64,000 bases of DNA from positions 124,001-188,000 of the forward strand of contig CAVPDQ010000027.1 of assembly GCA_963702685.1 (NCBI GenBank), in the 5' to 3' direction. Both the position numbers and the translations under genes were made by a program. Under the pieces are notes generated by a model that was not told the origin of the DNA, did not search any database, and saw only the letters and a program-made list of their open reading frames with translations. The DNA comes from AP-15 sp963702685. GTDB taxonomy: Bacteria; Pseudomonadota; Alphaproteobacteria; ATCC43930; CGMCC-115725. Numbering within the stretch: the first letter of the stretch is position 1; each line of letters starts with the position of its first letter. Positions 10,515 through 19,291 of this stretch are shown here, one piece after another.

Positions 10515-12140
10515 ATGACGCGTCGTGGAATGTGTGTGACTCTGGCCGGGGCGGCGCTGTTTGCGCTGTCGGCCCTGCCCGGGGCGCGGGCCAACACCGG
10601 GACAAAACCGGTCGCGGAGGTCGATTTTGCGGTGTCGTGCAAACCGGCGGCGCAGCCGCTCTTCCGGCACGCGGTGTGGACCCTGCACTCGTTCTGGTAT
10701 CTCGAATCGGTGAAGGAGTTCAATGCGGTCGCCAAGGCCGATCCGGGCTGCGCCATGGCCTGGTGGGGTGTCGCGATGAGCAACTGGCACGAGCTGTGGG
10801 AGCCGCCGACTCCCGCGGCGCTCGCGGCGGGTGCGGCCGCCGTCGCCAAGGCCGAAGCCATCGGCGGCAAGACCGAGCGCGAGAAGGCCTACATCGCGGC
10901 GATCGCCGTCTTCTACAAGGACAGCGGCACGCTCGACCACCACACCCGCGCCCTTGCCTACGAGAAGGCGATGGCGGACCTCCACCAGCGCTGGCCGGAC
11001 GACCGCGAGGCCGCCATCTTTTATGCGCTCTCCCTCGATGCGATCGCACTCCCCAGCGACAAGACCTACGCCAACCAGAAAAAGGCGGCGGCGATCCTCG
11101 AACCGCTCTTTGTTGCAGAGCCGAACCATCCGGGTGTCGCGCACTACCTGATCCACAGCTACGACGAGCCGCCGCTCGCCGCGAAGGGGCTGCCGGCGGC
11201 GCGCCGCTATGCCCAGATCGCGCCCGACGTGCCGCACGCGCTGCACATGCCGGGCCACATTTTCACCCGGCTCGGCTACTGGCAGGAATCGATCGACAGC
11301 AACCGGCGTGCGGCGGCTGCCGGCCAAGCCTATGCCAAGACGGCGTTCGGCGAGGGCGTCGCCCTGGCCCAGTCGCTGCACGCAATGGATTACCTCGCCT
11401 ACGCCTATCTGCAAAAGGCAGAGGACCAGCAGGTGCTGACGCTGATTGATGAAATTGCAACGTTCAAACGGGCGACGCCGCAGACCCGCGGGACCGCCTA
11501 CGCGATGGCCGCGATCCCGGCCCGCTATGCGCTCGAGCGGCAAGATTGGGCGCTCGCAGCCAAGCTCGAAAAGCCCAAGGCAGAAGTCGGCTGGGACAAA
11601 TTCCCGCCGGCCGGCGCGATCCTCGACTTTGCCCGCGCGCTCGGCGATGCGCACACCGGAGACCTCGCCGCCGCCGGTACCGAGATCGACCAGCTCGCGG
11701 CCACCCGCGACGCTCTCAAAACCAAGAACAAGTACTGGTCCGACCAGGTCGAGGTGCAGCGGCTGGCGGCGGCGGCGGCGCTGGCGCAGGCGGCGGGCCG
11801 GCACGACGAGGCCGTCAAGGAAATGCGTGCCGCCGCCGATCTCGACGACGCCATGGACAAGGCGAACGTCACGCCCGGCGATATCCTGCCGCCGCGCGAG
11901 CTCCTCGGCGACCTGCTGCTCGACCTCGGCCAACCGGTCGCGGCGCTCACCGAATACAAGCGTTCGCTCGCCAACGCCCCCAACCGCTTCCGCAGCCTCA
12001 TCGGCGAGGCCCGCGCGGCCAAAGGGGCGGGCGACGCGGCGGCAGCGCACGAGGCCTATCGCAAGCTCCTCGCACAGTGCCCGTCGGCGGCGCCCGAGCG
12101 CCCCGAGCTCGCCGAGGCTAAAGCCTATCTGACAAACTGA
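10515..12140 (+). CDS. Exported TPR-containing protein (541-residue family, copy 1)
   Basis: This 541-residue protein has a signal peptide (AGAALFALSALPGARA) followed by a mature part with helical TPR-like repeats. The middle carries a histidine-rich signature: PNHPGVAHYLIHSYD, then PDVPHALHMPGHIFTRLG. The C-terminal part has regular TPRs (LPPRELLGDLLLDLGQPVAA, EYKRSLANAPNRFR). ATG 10515 is preceded by GGGAGGAT. Its 541-residue paralogue at 15113-16738 shares the promoter box, ribosome-binding region and histidine signature. The molecular role is unknown; the spaced histidines could bind metal, but that is speculation. Confidence 0.8.
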   Translation: MTRRGMCVTLAGAALFALSALPGARANTGTKPVAEVDFAVSCKPAAQPLFRHAVWTLHSFWYLESVKEFNAVAKADPGCAMAWWGVAMSNWHELWEPPTPAALAAGAAAVAKAEAIGGKTEREKAYIAAIAVFYKDSGTLDHHTRALAYEKAMADLHQRWPDDREAAIFYALSLDAIALPSDKTYANQKKAAAILEPLFVAEPNHPGVAHYLIHSYDEPPLAAKGLPAARRYAQIAPDVPHALHMPGHIFTRLGYWQESIDSNRRAAAAGQAYAKTAFGEGVALAQSLHAMDYLAYAYLQKAEDQQVLTLIDEIATFKRATPQTRGTAYAMAAIPARYALERQDWALAAKLEKPKAEVGWDKFPPAGAILDFARALGDAHTGDLAAAGTEIDQLAATRDALKTKNKYWSDQVEVQRLAAAAALAQAAGRHDEAVKEMRAAADLDDAMDKANVTPGDILPPRELLGDLLLDLGQPVAALTEYKRSLANAPNRFRSLIGEARAAKGAGDAAAAHEAYRKLLAQCPSAAPERPELAEAKAYLTN

Positions 12141-12152
12141 GCCGGCATTGCA

Positions 12153-13698
12153 TCACTTCTCCGGCACGCCGGCCTTGCGCAGGCCCTCGGCCATGCGGGC
12201 GAGGATTTCGGGGGCGAAACCCTTGGCCGGGCCGCGGATGATCGTGGCGACTGTCGGCTCGCACCCGCTTTCGCGCACCTGGCGCAGGCACGCGGCGGCC
12301 TCGTCGAGCCGTCCGAGATGGCCGCACAGGCTCAGCTTGAGGCGCAGCCCGGGCAGCCCGGCATTCTCCTGCACCGCCTCCTCGGCCCAGGCCAGGCCCT
12401 CTTCCCAGCGGCCGGCGGCGAGGTGCGCCCAAGCCATCGCCTGCACAAACATGAACCGGTGCGGGTCGCGCGGGCTCAGCCGCATCGCCTGCTGCGCCGC
12501 CGGGATCGCCTCGTCGGGGCGGTTGAGAAACACCAGCACCAGCGCGCGGTGGCCCCAGGCGAGGGCGAGATTGGGGTTGAGCGCAATCGCGCGCTCGCTC
12601 GCACCGAGGGCGGCGTCGTTGTCGCCGGCAAGAAATGCGAGCGCAAAGCCCGCCGCCGTCAACACCTCGGGGTCGGCCCTGGCGGAGGCGATTGCCTGGC
12701 GCGCCATCCGAACCCCTTCGTCGATCTCCGGGCCGGGGTCCGGGATCCAGTGGCGATTGCGCTGCGTGCAGCGGCACCCGCTGATCGCCACCATCACCGC
12801 GGCATATCCGGGATCGAGAGCCAGCGCCTGCTGCAACAGCCGAACCCCCTTGGCGAGGCCCTCCCTGCCCCGCTCGTAACCCCGCGCCCGCCCGCGCAAG
12901 TAGAGGTCGTAGGCGTCGAGGCTGTCGGTCGGCTTGCGGCTGGCGCGCGCGATCTCGGCGAGGCGCAGCTGCGGCCCGACCGCGCCGGCAACGCCGCCCG
13001 CTACCTCGTCCTGCAAGGCAAAGACATCGTCGAGGGCGCCGTCAAAGCGTTCGGCCCAGATATGTGCGCCGGTCGCGGTGTCGATCAGCTGTCCGGCGAT
13101 GCGCACCCGGTTGCCGGATTTGCGCACCGAGCCTTCGAGCGCATAGCCCACGCCCAGCTCGCGCGCGACCTGCTTCACGTCGACGGCCCTGCCCTTGTAG
13201 GTGAAACTGGAGTTACGGGCGATCACCGAGAGCCACGGGAAGCGGGCGATCGCGGTCGTGATTTCCTCGACCATGCCGTCCACGAAATAGTCCTGCTCGC
13301 GATCTCCGGTCAGGTTCTCGAACGGCAGCACCGCAAGCGACGGCTTGTCGGCGGCCGGCACAGATGCGCCGGGTGCCACCGGGTCCGGCAATTCCCTGAC
13401 CTCGCCGATAAAGCGCACACCTTTGCGATTAAAGGTGCGGATCAGCTGTTGCGTCGAACCGTCGTCGCCGAGCGCCCGACGCACGGCATTGATCCGCGTC
13501 GTCAACGCCGATTCCGAGACGATCCGGCCGCCCCACACCGCCTGCAACAGATCATCCTTGCTGACCACTCGGTCGCGGTGCCGCACAAGGATAGGCCAGC
13601 AAATCGAGAGCTTTGGGCGCGAGATCGACCGGCTCGCCGCCGCGGCGCAATTCGCGGCGCTCGATGTCGAGCCTCAGATCCCCGAACGCCAGAACCAT
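12153..13698 (-). pseudogene. Frameshifted winged-helix/TolB-like/TPR regulator (paralogue 3)
   Basis: The natural start is ATG 13698 (MVLAFGDLRLDIERRELRR), but one extra base near 13590 (in TAT-C-CTTGTG on the minus strand) shifts the frame after LDLLAY. The remaining 477 residues are intact: winged-helix remainder (VVSKDDLLQAVWGGRIVSES), TolB-like segment (LAVLPFENLTGDREQDYFVD, GVGYALEGSVRK), TPRs and closing GLRKAGVPEK. An internal ATG at 13586 could in principle make a protein lacking the first winged-helix strands. The gene ends 12 bases after the convergent exported TPR gene. It is closely related to paralogue 1. Confidence 0.8.
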
Positions 13699-13826
13699 TC
13701 CGGCTCCCCTTTAGGGGTGATGATAAGCCGTCGGTAAGGGAGAAAAAAGGAAGAAAAAAGCCGACGAAAAAGCGATCGATTTGGCTCCGCGTCACAATAC
13801 GAGCCACGGTATTGATGGAGAGAGCA

Positions 13827-14825
13827 ATGCGGCACCGGTTGGCGATCTCACCGACGCGACGCGACCTGATGCTGCTGCTCGGCGGGGCGGCGGCGTTCGG
13901 GGCTCCGCTCGCGGCCCGCGCCCGGCAGAAGGCGATGCCGACCATCGGGGCGCTCTCCAGCCACCCTGTCTTCGCCTCGGGGTTCCAGGAGGGGCTGAGT
14001 GAAGCCGGCTTTGTCGAAGGCGAGAATATTGCGATCGAATATCGCAACGCGGGAGACGAGTACGACGAGCTGCCGAAATTGGCCGCCGATCTCGTGCGCC
14101 GCAAGGTCGATGTGATCGCCGCATTCGGCGCGACCGAGGCGCGGGCGGCAAAGCACGCAACCGACACGATCCCGATCGTCGCATGGGCCGAGGCCAATCC
14201 GGTCGCCGAGGGCTTGGTCGCAGATCTCGCCCGGCCGGGCGGCAACGTGACCGGCATCCTGACGCTGGATGCCGAATTGATGCCGAAGCGGCTCGAGCTG
14301 CTGTCGCAGCTGGCCCCGACAGGCAAGGTCTTCGCCCTGCTCGTCAACCCGAAGGCAGCCTCCACCCCGCTCGTGATGCGCAGCGCGCAGGATGCGGCGC
14401 GCGCGAAGGGGGTGGAGCTCCGCGTCCTGCAGGCCGGGGACGACGTCGAGATCGATGCTGCGTTCGCGACGCTCGGACGCGCGAAGGTTGACGGGCTGAT
14501 TGTGGCTGGAGACCAGCTCTTGGTGAGCCGCGCCGTGGACGGCCGCCTGGAGGTGATGGCGGCGCGCGGCGGTGTTCCGGCGATCTACGATTGGAGCGAG
14601 CTCGCCTGGTCGGGAGGCCTGATCACCTACGGCGTGAACCGCTATGCGGCAGTTCGCCAGATGGGCACCTGCGTCGGCAGAATCCTGAAGGGTGCCCGAC
14701 CCGCCGATACGCCGTTCGCGCGGGCCGACAAGATCGAGCTCTTCATCAACATGCAGACGGCCAAGGCGCTCGGTCTCGCCGTGCCGCAGTCGCTGCTGGT
14801 GCAGGCCGACAAAATCATCGCATAG
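13827..14825 (+). CDS. ABC transporter substrate-binding protein (PF04392 type)
   Basis: This 332-residue protein has a Tat-like signal (TRRDLMLLLGGAAAFGAPLA) and the ABC_sub_bind pattern: PTIGALSSHPVFASGFQEGL, IAIEYRNAGDEYDELPKLAA, LVRRKVDVIAAFG, LARPGGNVTGI and a C-terminal INMQTAKALGLAVPQSLL. I preferred ATG 13827, which has GGAGAG at 6-7 bases, over ATG 13815. No permease or ATPase gene is adjacent, as is common for this family, so the ligand is unknown. A 20-base copy of its 3' coding end is found again at 14889, hinting at a past duplication. Confidence 0.85.
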   Translation: MRHRLAISPTRRDLMLLLGGAAAFGAPLAARARQKAMPTIGALSSHPVFASGFQEGLSEAGFVEGENIAIEYRNAGDEYDELPKLAADLVRRKVDVIAAFGATEARAAKHATDTIPIVAWAEANPVAEGLVADLARPGGNVTGILTLDAELMPKRLELLSQLAPTGKVFALLVNPKAASTPLVMRSAQDAARAKGVELRVLQAGDDVEIDAAFATLGRAKVDGLIVAGDQLLVSRAVDGRLEVMAARGGVPAIYDWSELAWSGGLITYGVNRYAAVRQMGTCVGRILKGARPADTPFARADKIELFINMQTAKALGLAVPQSLLVQADKIIA

Positions 14826-14850
14826 GCGACCAAAATCGCGCTTGGAATGG

Positions 14851-14888
14851 CTCTGTTTGATTTCAGAAGAATGTCGTCATGAAGCATT
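14851..14888 (+). repeat. Direct repeat flanking the second TPR gene (left copy)
   Basis: This 38-base segment (starting CTCTGTTTGATTTCAG) matches 16759-16796 at 33 of 38 positions and shares the exact block GATTTC and ATGTCGTCATGAAGCATT. The two copies bracket the second 541-residue TPR gene and its CRP-type box. It is followed at once by a duplicated scrap of the preceding binding-protein gene (14889 onwards, 20 identical bases with 14751-14770). Confidence 0.7.
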
Positions 14889-14974
14889 ATGCAGACGGCC
14901 AAGGCGCTGGGCCTCGGGGCCGCCCTCGCCCTTCGCGCTGCTCACGCGGCGAATTGTAGCGAAAAATTCCTCCT

Positions 14975-14996
14975 GAGTGTGATCTGCCTCACACCT
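14975..14996. promoter_or_regulatory. CRP-type palindromic operator
   Basis: The core TGTGA-N6-TCACA at 14978-14993 is an exact consensus match, with GAG before and CCTC after. It lies 119 bases upstream of the second exported TPR gene, compared with 129 bases for the first copy. A shared downstream block, TTCGGATCGGC, follows both boxes. The site is therefore part of a duplicated promoter region. Confidence 0.72.
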
Positions 14997-15112
14997 CCAG
15001 AAGGGTTTGGTTCGGATTGTTTCGGATCGGCCTCGTTAGTGCCGAAGCTCTGGCCGGCAGGTCCTCCGGCCTCGAATGGCGTCGATGCGTCGAATTCTTG
15101 GGAGGATACCTC

Positions 15113-16738
15113 ATGGTGCGTTGTGGAGTTCGCGTGGTTCTCGCCGGGGCCGCGCTTTTTGCCCTCGCCGTCCACTCTGGCGCGCGGGCCGACACCGGAG
15201 CAAAGCCGGTCGAGGAGGTCGGTTTCGCGATCTCGTGCACCCCGGCCGTGCAGCCGGCGTTCAAGCACGCGGTCTGGACCTTGCACTCGTTCTGGTACCC
15301 CGAGGCGCTCAAAGACTTCACCGCAATCGCGGAGAAGGAGCCGGGCTGTGCGATGGCCTATTGGGGCGAGGCGATGAGCCGCTGGTACCCGCTGTGGTAC
15401 CCTCCGTCGCCGGCCGCGCTGAAGGCGGGTTCCGAGGCGGTCGCCAAGGCGCAGGCGGCATCGAGCAAGACCCCGCGCGAAGAAGCCTATATCGCGGCGA
15501 TCGCCGCCTTCTACCGTGACAATGACAAGCTCGACCACGCCAAGCGGGCGCTCGCTTATGAAAAGGCGATGGAGCAGGTCTATCTGAAATACCCCGACGA
15601 CCGCGAGGCCGCGGTCTTCTATGCGCTTGCACTCGTCACGACGGCGCCCAAGACCGACAAGACCTACGCCAACCAGAAACAGGCGGCGGAGATCCTGAAC
15701 AAGATCTGGAAGGAGGAGCCGAACCATCCGGGGGTCGTGCATTACCTGATCCATGCCGACAACTCGCCGACATACGCCGCGGCAGGCCTCGACGCAGCGA
15801 TTTGTTATTCGAAGATCGCGCCAGACGTGCCGCACGCCTTGCACATGCCCTCGCACATCTTCACCCGGCTCGGCATGTGGCAGCAATCGATCGACTCTAA
15901 CGTTGCCGCCAAAGCCGCGGCACTCGCTTATGTGGCAAAGACCCTCGGACCCGGCGGCTATGACAGCAACACCGTCCATGCGATGGATTATCTCGAATAC
16001 GCCTATCTGCAGACCGCGCAGGACGGCCCGGCGAAAGCGGTCGTCGACGAGCTTTTGAGCTTCCGCAAAAGCGATGCCCCGAACCTGCCCATCGCTTACG
16101 CGGTTGCCGCGATTCCCGTGCGCTTTGCGCTCGAACGGCGCGACTGGCCGGCCGCGGCTGCGCTGACCGAGCCGGCGATCGGGTTCCCGCTCGAAAAATT
16201 TCCGTGGGCCGAAGCGATGATCGCCTTCGCCAACGCGCTCGGCGACGCGCGGACCGGCAACATCGCAGGCGCACAGGCGGCAATCGCCAAGCTGCAAGCG
16301 CTCGAAGACAAGCTGAAGGGCAAGGACACCTATTGGACGAGCCAGGTCGAGGTGCAGCGGCTGGGCGCGGCGGGCATCCTCGCCCACGTCCAGGGCGACG
16401 ACAAAAAGGCGGTCGAATTGGTGCGCGCCGCGGCCGATCTCGAAGCGACGATGGACAAGCATCCAGCGACGCCGTCCCCGGTATTGCCGGCGCGCGAGCT
16501 GTTGGCCGACTTGCTCCTCGAGCTCCACCAGCCGGCGGCGGCGCTGACCGAGTACCGGGCGGTTCTGCACACGGACCCCGACCGCTTCCGCAGCCTGTTG
16601 GGCGAGGCGCGCGCCGCCAAGGCGGTGGCTGACGCGGCAACCGCGCGCGGCGCCTATCAAAAGCTCGTCGCGCTCAGCAAACCCAGCGGCCCGGCGCGGC
16701 CCGGCTTGGCCGAAGCCAAAGCCTATCTGACGAACTGA
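15113..16738 (+). CDS. Exported TPR-containing protein (541-residue family, copy 2)
   Basis: This protein is exactly as long as copy 1 (541 residues) and parallels it throughout: signal peptide (VVLAGAALFALAVHSGARA), HAVWTLHSFWYPEALKDF, then NHPGVVHYLIHADN, PDVPHALHMPSHIFTRLG and C-terminal TPRs ending GLAEAKAYLTN. ATG 15113 is preceded by TTGGGAGGAT. The duplication includes the CRP-type box upstream, and 38-base direct repeats bracket the whole unit. It may bind proteins through its TPRs in the periplasm; the function is unknown. Confidence 0.8.
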   Translation: MVRCGVRVVLAGAALFALAVHSGARADTGAKPVEEVGFAISCTPAVQPAFKHAVWTLHSFWYPEALKDFTAIAEKEPGCAMAYWGEAMSRWYPLWYPPSPAALKAGSEAVAKAQAASSKTPREEAYIAAIAAFYRDNDKLDHAKRALAYEKAMEQVYLKYPDDREAAVFYALALVTTAPKTDKTYANQKQAAEILNKIWKEEPNHPGVVHYLIHADNSPTYAAAGLDAAICYSKIAPDVPHALHMPSHIFTRLGMWQQSIDSNVAAKAAALAYVAKTLGPGGYDSNTVHAMDYLEYAYLQTAQDGPAKAVVDELLSFRKSDAPNLPIAYAVAAIPVRFALERRDWPAAAALTEPAIGFPLEKFPWAEAMIAFANALGDARTGNIAGAQAAIAKLQALEDKLKGKDTYWTSQVEVQRLGAAGILAHVQGDDKKAVELVRAAADLEATMDKHPATPSPVLPARELLADLLLELHQPAAALTEYRAVLHTDPDRFRSLLGEARAAKAVADAATARGAYQKLVALSKPSGPARPGLAEAKAYLTN

Positions 16739-16758
16739 CCGCCGGAAAATGCTTGTTG

Positions 16759-16796
16759 CTCTATCTGATTTCGGAAAGATGTCGTCATGAAGCATT
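16759..16796 (+). repeat. Direct repeat flanking the second TPR gene (right copy)
   Basis: This is the right-hand partner of the 38-base repeat at 14851-14888, beginning 20 bases after the stop of the second TPR gene. The 33 of 38 identity is clearly above background for this region, although the copies are no longer exact, so any duplication or insertion event is not recent. Confidence 0.7.
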
Positions 16797-16838
16797 GCGG
16801 AGTTCGAGTTTAACGGTCCCTGTAGCTGGAAAACTATC

Positions 16839-16940
16839 ATGAGAAAGTTCATGGTCGAACGCGAGCTGCCTTTGATCCGGCAATGGCAGAAGGACAACGC
16901 ACAAAGCTTGCCGCGCAAATCTGCGGCTCCGGGCGGCTGA
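16839..16940 (+). CDS. Small ORF, possible truncated DUF4242-like N-terminus
   Basis: A 33-residue frame reads MRKFMVERELPLIRQWQKDN and ends APGG. The opening MxKFMVERELP resembles the start of DUF4242 proteins, whose usual length is about 90 residues, after which the match is lost. It lies 9 bases before the TauE/SafE gene. No clear ribosome-binding site is visible, so this is more likely a gene remnant than a functional peptide. Confidence 0.3.
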   Translation: MRKFMVERELPLIRQWQKDNAQSLPRKSAAPGG

Positions 16941-16949
16941 GCGGCACAG

Positions 16950-17720
16950 ATGGACCCGCTCCAGACAGCGGCGGCGATTGGCAGCGGCGTGATCGTCGGT
17001 TTTACGCTCGGCCTGGTCGGCGGCGGCGGCTCGATTCTCGCGGTGCCGTTGCTGCTCTATGTGGTGGGGATGCCGGACCCGCATTTGGCGATCGGCACCA
17101 GTGCTGTCGCGGTCGCGGTCAACGCGTTCGCCAATCTCGTGCCGCACGCGCGTGAGCAGCATGTTCGCTGGCATCCGGCGCTGGTCTTCGCCGCCGCCGG
17201 ATTGGCTGGCGCTTTCGCCGGCTCGTCGATCGGCAAGGCGGTGGATGGACGCCGGCTCTTGATCCTGTTCGCGCTCCTAATGCTGCTCGTCGCGGCGATG
17301 ATGCTGCGCGGGCGCAAGGCCGGTTCTGGCCCGGTGGGCGCGGAGCGGCGCGTCGATCTTTGGCGGCTCGGTCCGATCGGGCTCGGGATCGGCTCGCTTT
17401 CCGGGTTCTACGGGATCGGCGGCGGGTTCCTCGTGGTGCCCGGTCTGGTCCTCGGGACCGGCATGCCGACGATCGCGGCGATTGGGTCCGCGCTGGTGGC
17501 GGTCGGGGTTTTCGGCACCACGACGGCGCTCAATTATGCCGCCTCCGGACTCGTTGATTGGCCGGTCGCGCTGCTGTTTATCGCCGGTGGCATCGGGGGC
17601 GGATGGATCGGCGCGCGTCTGGCGCAACGGCTCTCGGCACAACGCCAAACGTTGACGCGGTTGCTCGGGTGCATGCTGGTCGTGGTGTCGGGCTACATGC
17701 TGTATCGGAGCCTGAAGTGA
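16950..17720 (+). CDS. TauE/SafE (TSUP) family sulfite/organosulfur exporter
   Basis: This 256-residue membrane protein has about eight hydrophobic segments in two similar halves. The first half carries GFTLGLVGGGGSILAVPLL and the second GSLSGFYGIGGGFLVVPGL, the paired glycine-rich motifs of the TSUP family. Members move anions such as sulfite, sulfoacetate or other sulfur compounds across the inner membrane. The following genes encode a DsrE-like protein and TsdA/TsdB-like cytochromes, which supports a sulfur-anion role here. Start at ATG 16950. Confidence 0.88.
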   Translation: MDPLQTAAAIGSGVIVGFTLGLVGGGGSILAVPLLLYVVGMPDPHLAIGTSAVAVAVNAFANLVPHAREQHVRWHPALVFAAAGLAGAFAGSSIGKAVDGRRLLILFALLMLLVAAMMLRGRKAGSGPVGAERRVDLWRLGPIGLGIGSLSGFYGIGGGFLVVPGLVLGTGMPTIAAIGSALVAVGVFGTTTALNYAASGLVDWPVALLFIAGGIGGGWIGARLAQRLSAQRQTLTRLLGCMLVVVSGYMLYRSLK

Positions 17721-17848
17721 CGGCGCTGAGAGCCGACGCCCCCGCCGTATATGTTCGGGAAGCGCACTCCGACGGGACGCGCCGGCCGGTCCATCGGCCA
17801 GCAAGCCGCGGCAGCAACATCAGAATCAACCGGAGAATGGAGGAGCAG

Positions 17849-18514
17849 ATGAACACTCTCAACGCAAACACAGCGGACGGCGCGCCGCGCCGAAATTTCT
17901 TTCGCCTCGCCGGGGCAACGATGCTTGGGCTCGCTGGACTTACGTCCGCCGTGTCGCGCGCACCGGCCGCGACACCGGGGGCGGGCGACCGCCTGAACTG
18001 GCCTGGAAAGCTCAAGGGACGCCATCGCCAGGTGTTCGACGCCTTTTCGGTCAACGGCGGCTTCCCGCTTTTATTCGCATCCACATTCCTGCTCACCGAT
18101 CCGCCGCCAGGTTCAGCGACGGCGGTTGTCATTCTGCGCTCTCAGGGGCTCGTGGTCGCTGTCAACAGTGCGGTGTGGGAGAAATACAAGATCGGTCAAT
18201 CATTGAAGATCATCGATCCCGAGACCAAGGCTCCCGCGGTGAAGAATCCCTTCGTCAATCCAAAGCCTGGCGTTCTACCATCGGACAATATGGCTGTTGA
18301 TCGGCTGATCGGAAAAGGTGCGGTGTTCGGCGCCTGCAACATGGCGCTGCATGGCCTGAGCAAACGGCTCGCCAGCAACGCCGGCGTGAGCGCCGACGAC
18401 GCAGCAAAGGAATGGGCTGCGAACCTGGTGCCGGGAATCACTCTCCTCCCATCGGGGGTGTGGGGTCTGAACCGCGCGCAGGAGGCCGGCTGCACCTATT
18501 GCACGGGCGGCTGA
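17849..18514 (+). CDS. Tat-exported DsrE-like protein
   Basis: This 221-residue protein has a twin-arginine signal (PRRNFFRLAGATMLGLAGL). The mature part has an alternating alpha/beta pattern: FASTFLLTDPPPGSATAVVI, LVVAVNSAVWEKYKIGQSLK, KGAVFGACNMALHGLSKRLA and GITLLPSGVWGLNRAQEAGC. The layout resembles DsrE-fold proteins that handle sulfane sulfur. Cysteines at the GACNM segment and in the C-terminal AGCTYCTGG are candidates for sulfur binding. I chose ATG 17849, which follows GGAGGAG, over ATG 17837. It lies between a sulfur-anion transporter and thiosulfate-dehydrogenase-like cytochromes. Family assignment is by pattern only. Confidence 0.55.
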   Translation: MNTLNANTADGAPRRNFFRLAGATMLGLAGLTSAVSRAPAATPGAGDRLNWPGKLKGRHRQVFDAFSVNGGFPLLFASTFLLTDPPPGSATAVVILRSQGLVVAVNSAVWEKYKIGQSLKIIDPETKAPAVKNPFVNPKPGVLPSDNMAVDRLIGKGAVFGACNMALHGLSKRLASNAGVSADDAAKEWAANLVPGITLLPSGVWGLNRAQEAGCTYCTGG

Positions 18515-18613
18515 AGACAAGACGCCCGCTTAGGCTGGCCAATTCCCGGAGCGCCTACTCCGAGGCTCCGACCTCGGGAACGCGAGCTTGGCACGCATGG
18601 AGTCGGAGGGCGC

Positions 18614-19291
18614 GTGAGGATCGGTGTGAATATTCGCGGGTCTTCTCTTCTTGCGCGGCGGGCCGTTGCTGGACTCCTGATGGCGGGCGCGAGCGGGATC
18701 TCTCCGGCGCTTGCGCAAGATGCGGGAGCAGCAATCGCGGTGCACGGCACCGCCGGAGGCGCGGCTCCCTGTGTCACCTGTCATGGCGCGCGCGGGGAAG
18801 GCATCGCCGCAAACGGCTTTCCTCGCCTGGCGGGCCTCCCGGCGCCCTATATCCGCGCCCAATTGAGCGCGTTCGCGGATGGACAGCGCGATAACCCGGT
18901 GATGGCGCCGATCGCCAGGATTCTGAGCGCGGACGAGGCGCAGGCGGTCTCGCTCTATTTCGCCGGCCTTCCGGCCGCCGTCCCTCCGAGCAGCGCGCCG
19001 GTGGCCGCCGGCCCCGGTGCCCTCCTGGCGCTCGATGGACGCTGGTCCGACAAGGTTCCTCCGTGCGTCGCCTGTCACGGCCCCGGCGGGATCGGTGTCG
19101 GCGCCAGCTTTCCGCCGCTCGCGGGCCAGCCCGCCCCTTACCTTGAAGCACAGCTCGAGGCATGGCAGCAAGGCAAGCGCCCGCCCGGCCCGCTGGGGCT
19201 GATGCAGGCGGTGGCGCAGCGGCTCGGCCCGTCCGATATCACGGCCGTGGCCCGGTGGTTCGCGGCCCAGCCTGCTGGAGGCGGCCGATGA
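18614..19291 (+). CDS. Dihaem c4-like cytochrome (TsdB-like)
   Basis: This 225-residue exported protein has a signal peptide to about residue 34 (LLMAGASGISPALA) and two similar cytochrome c domains. Haem motifs are CVTCH at 53-57 and CVACH at 151-155, each followed by a GxGI-like stretch and LAGxPAPY, as in c4-type cytochromes. The GTG start at 18614 follows GGAGGG. Its stop overlaps the start of the TsdA-like gene by 4 bases, so the two are translationally coupled; TsdB is the usual electron acceptor partner of TsdA. The role as TsdB is inferred from this pairing. Confidence 0.8.
   Translation: MRIGVNIRGSSLLARRAVAGLLMAGASGISPALAQDAGAAIAVHGTAGGAAPCVTCHGARGEGIAANGFPRLAGLPAPYIRAQLSAFADGQRDNPVMAPIARILSADEAQAVSLYFAGLPAAVPPSSAPVAAGPGALLALDGRWSDKVPPCVACHGPGGIGVGASFPPLAGQPAPYLEAQLEAWQQGKRPPGPLGLMQAVAQRLGPSDITAVARWFAAQPAGGGR

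Noticed and set aside
6419..13698. Calling the winged-helix/TPR regulators adenylate cyclases
   Set aside because: No cyclase motifs (FxDxxGFT, GDxxM) are present; the domains are winged helix, TolB-like and TPR. Such labels are a known annotation carry-over.
12318..14825. A very long plus-strand open frame spanning the third regulator and the binding-protein gene
   Set aside because: Only its last 332 codons look like protein; the rest is the antisense of the regulator gene in GC-rich DNA. The true gene starts at 13827.
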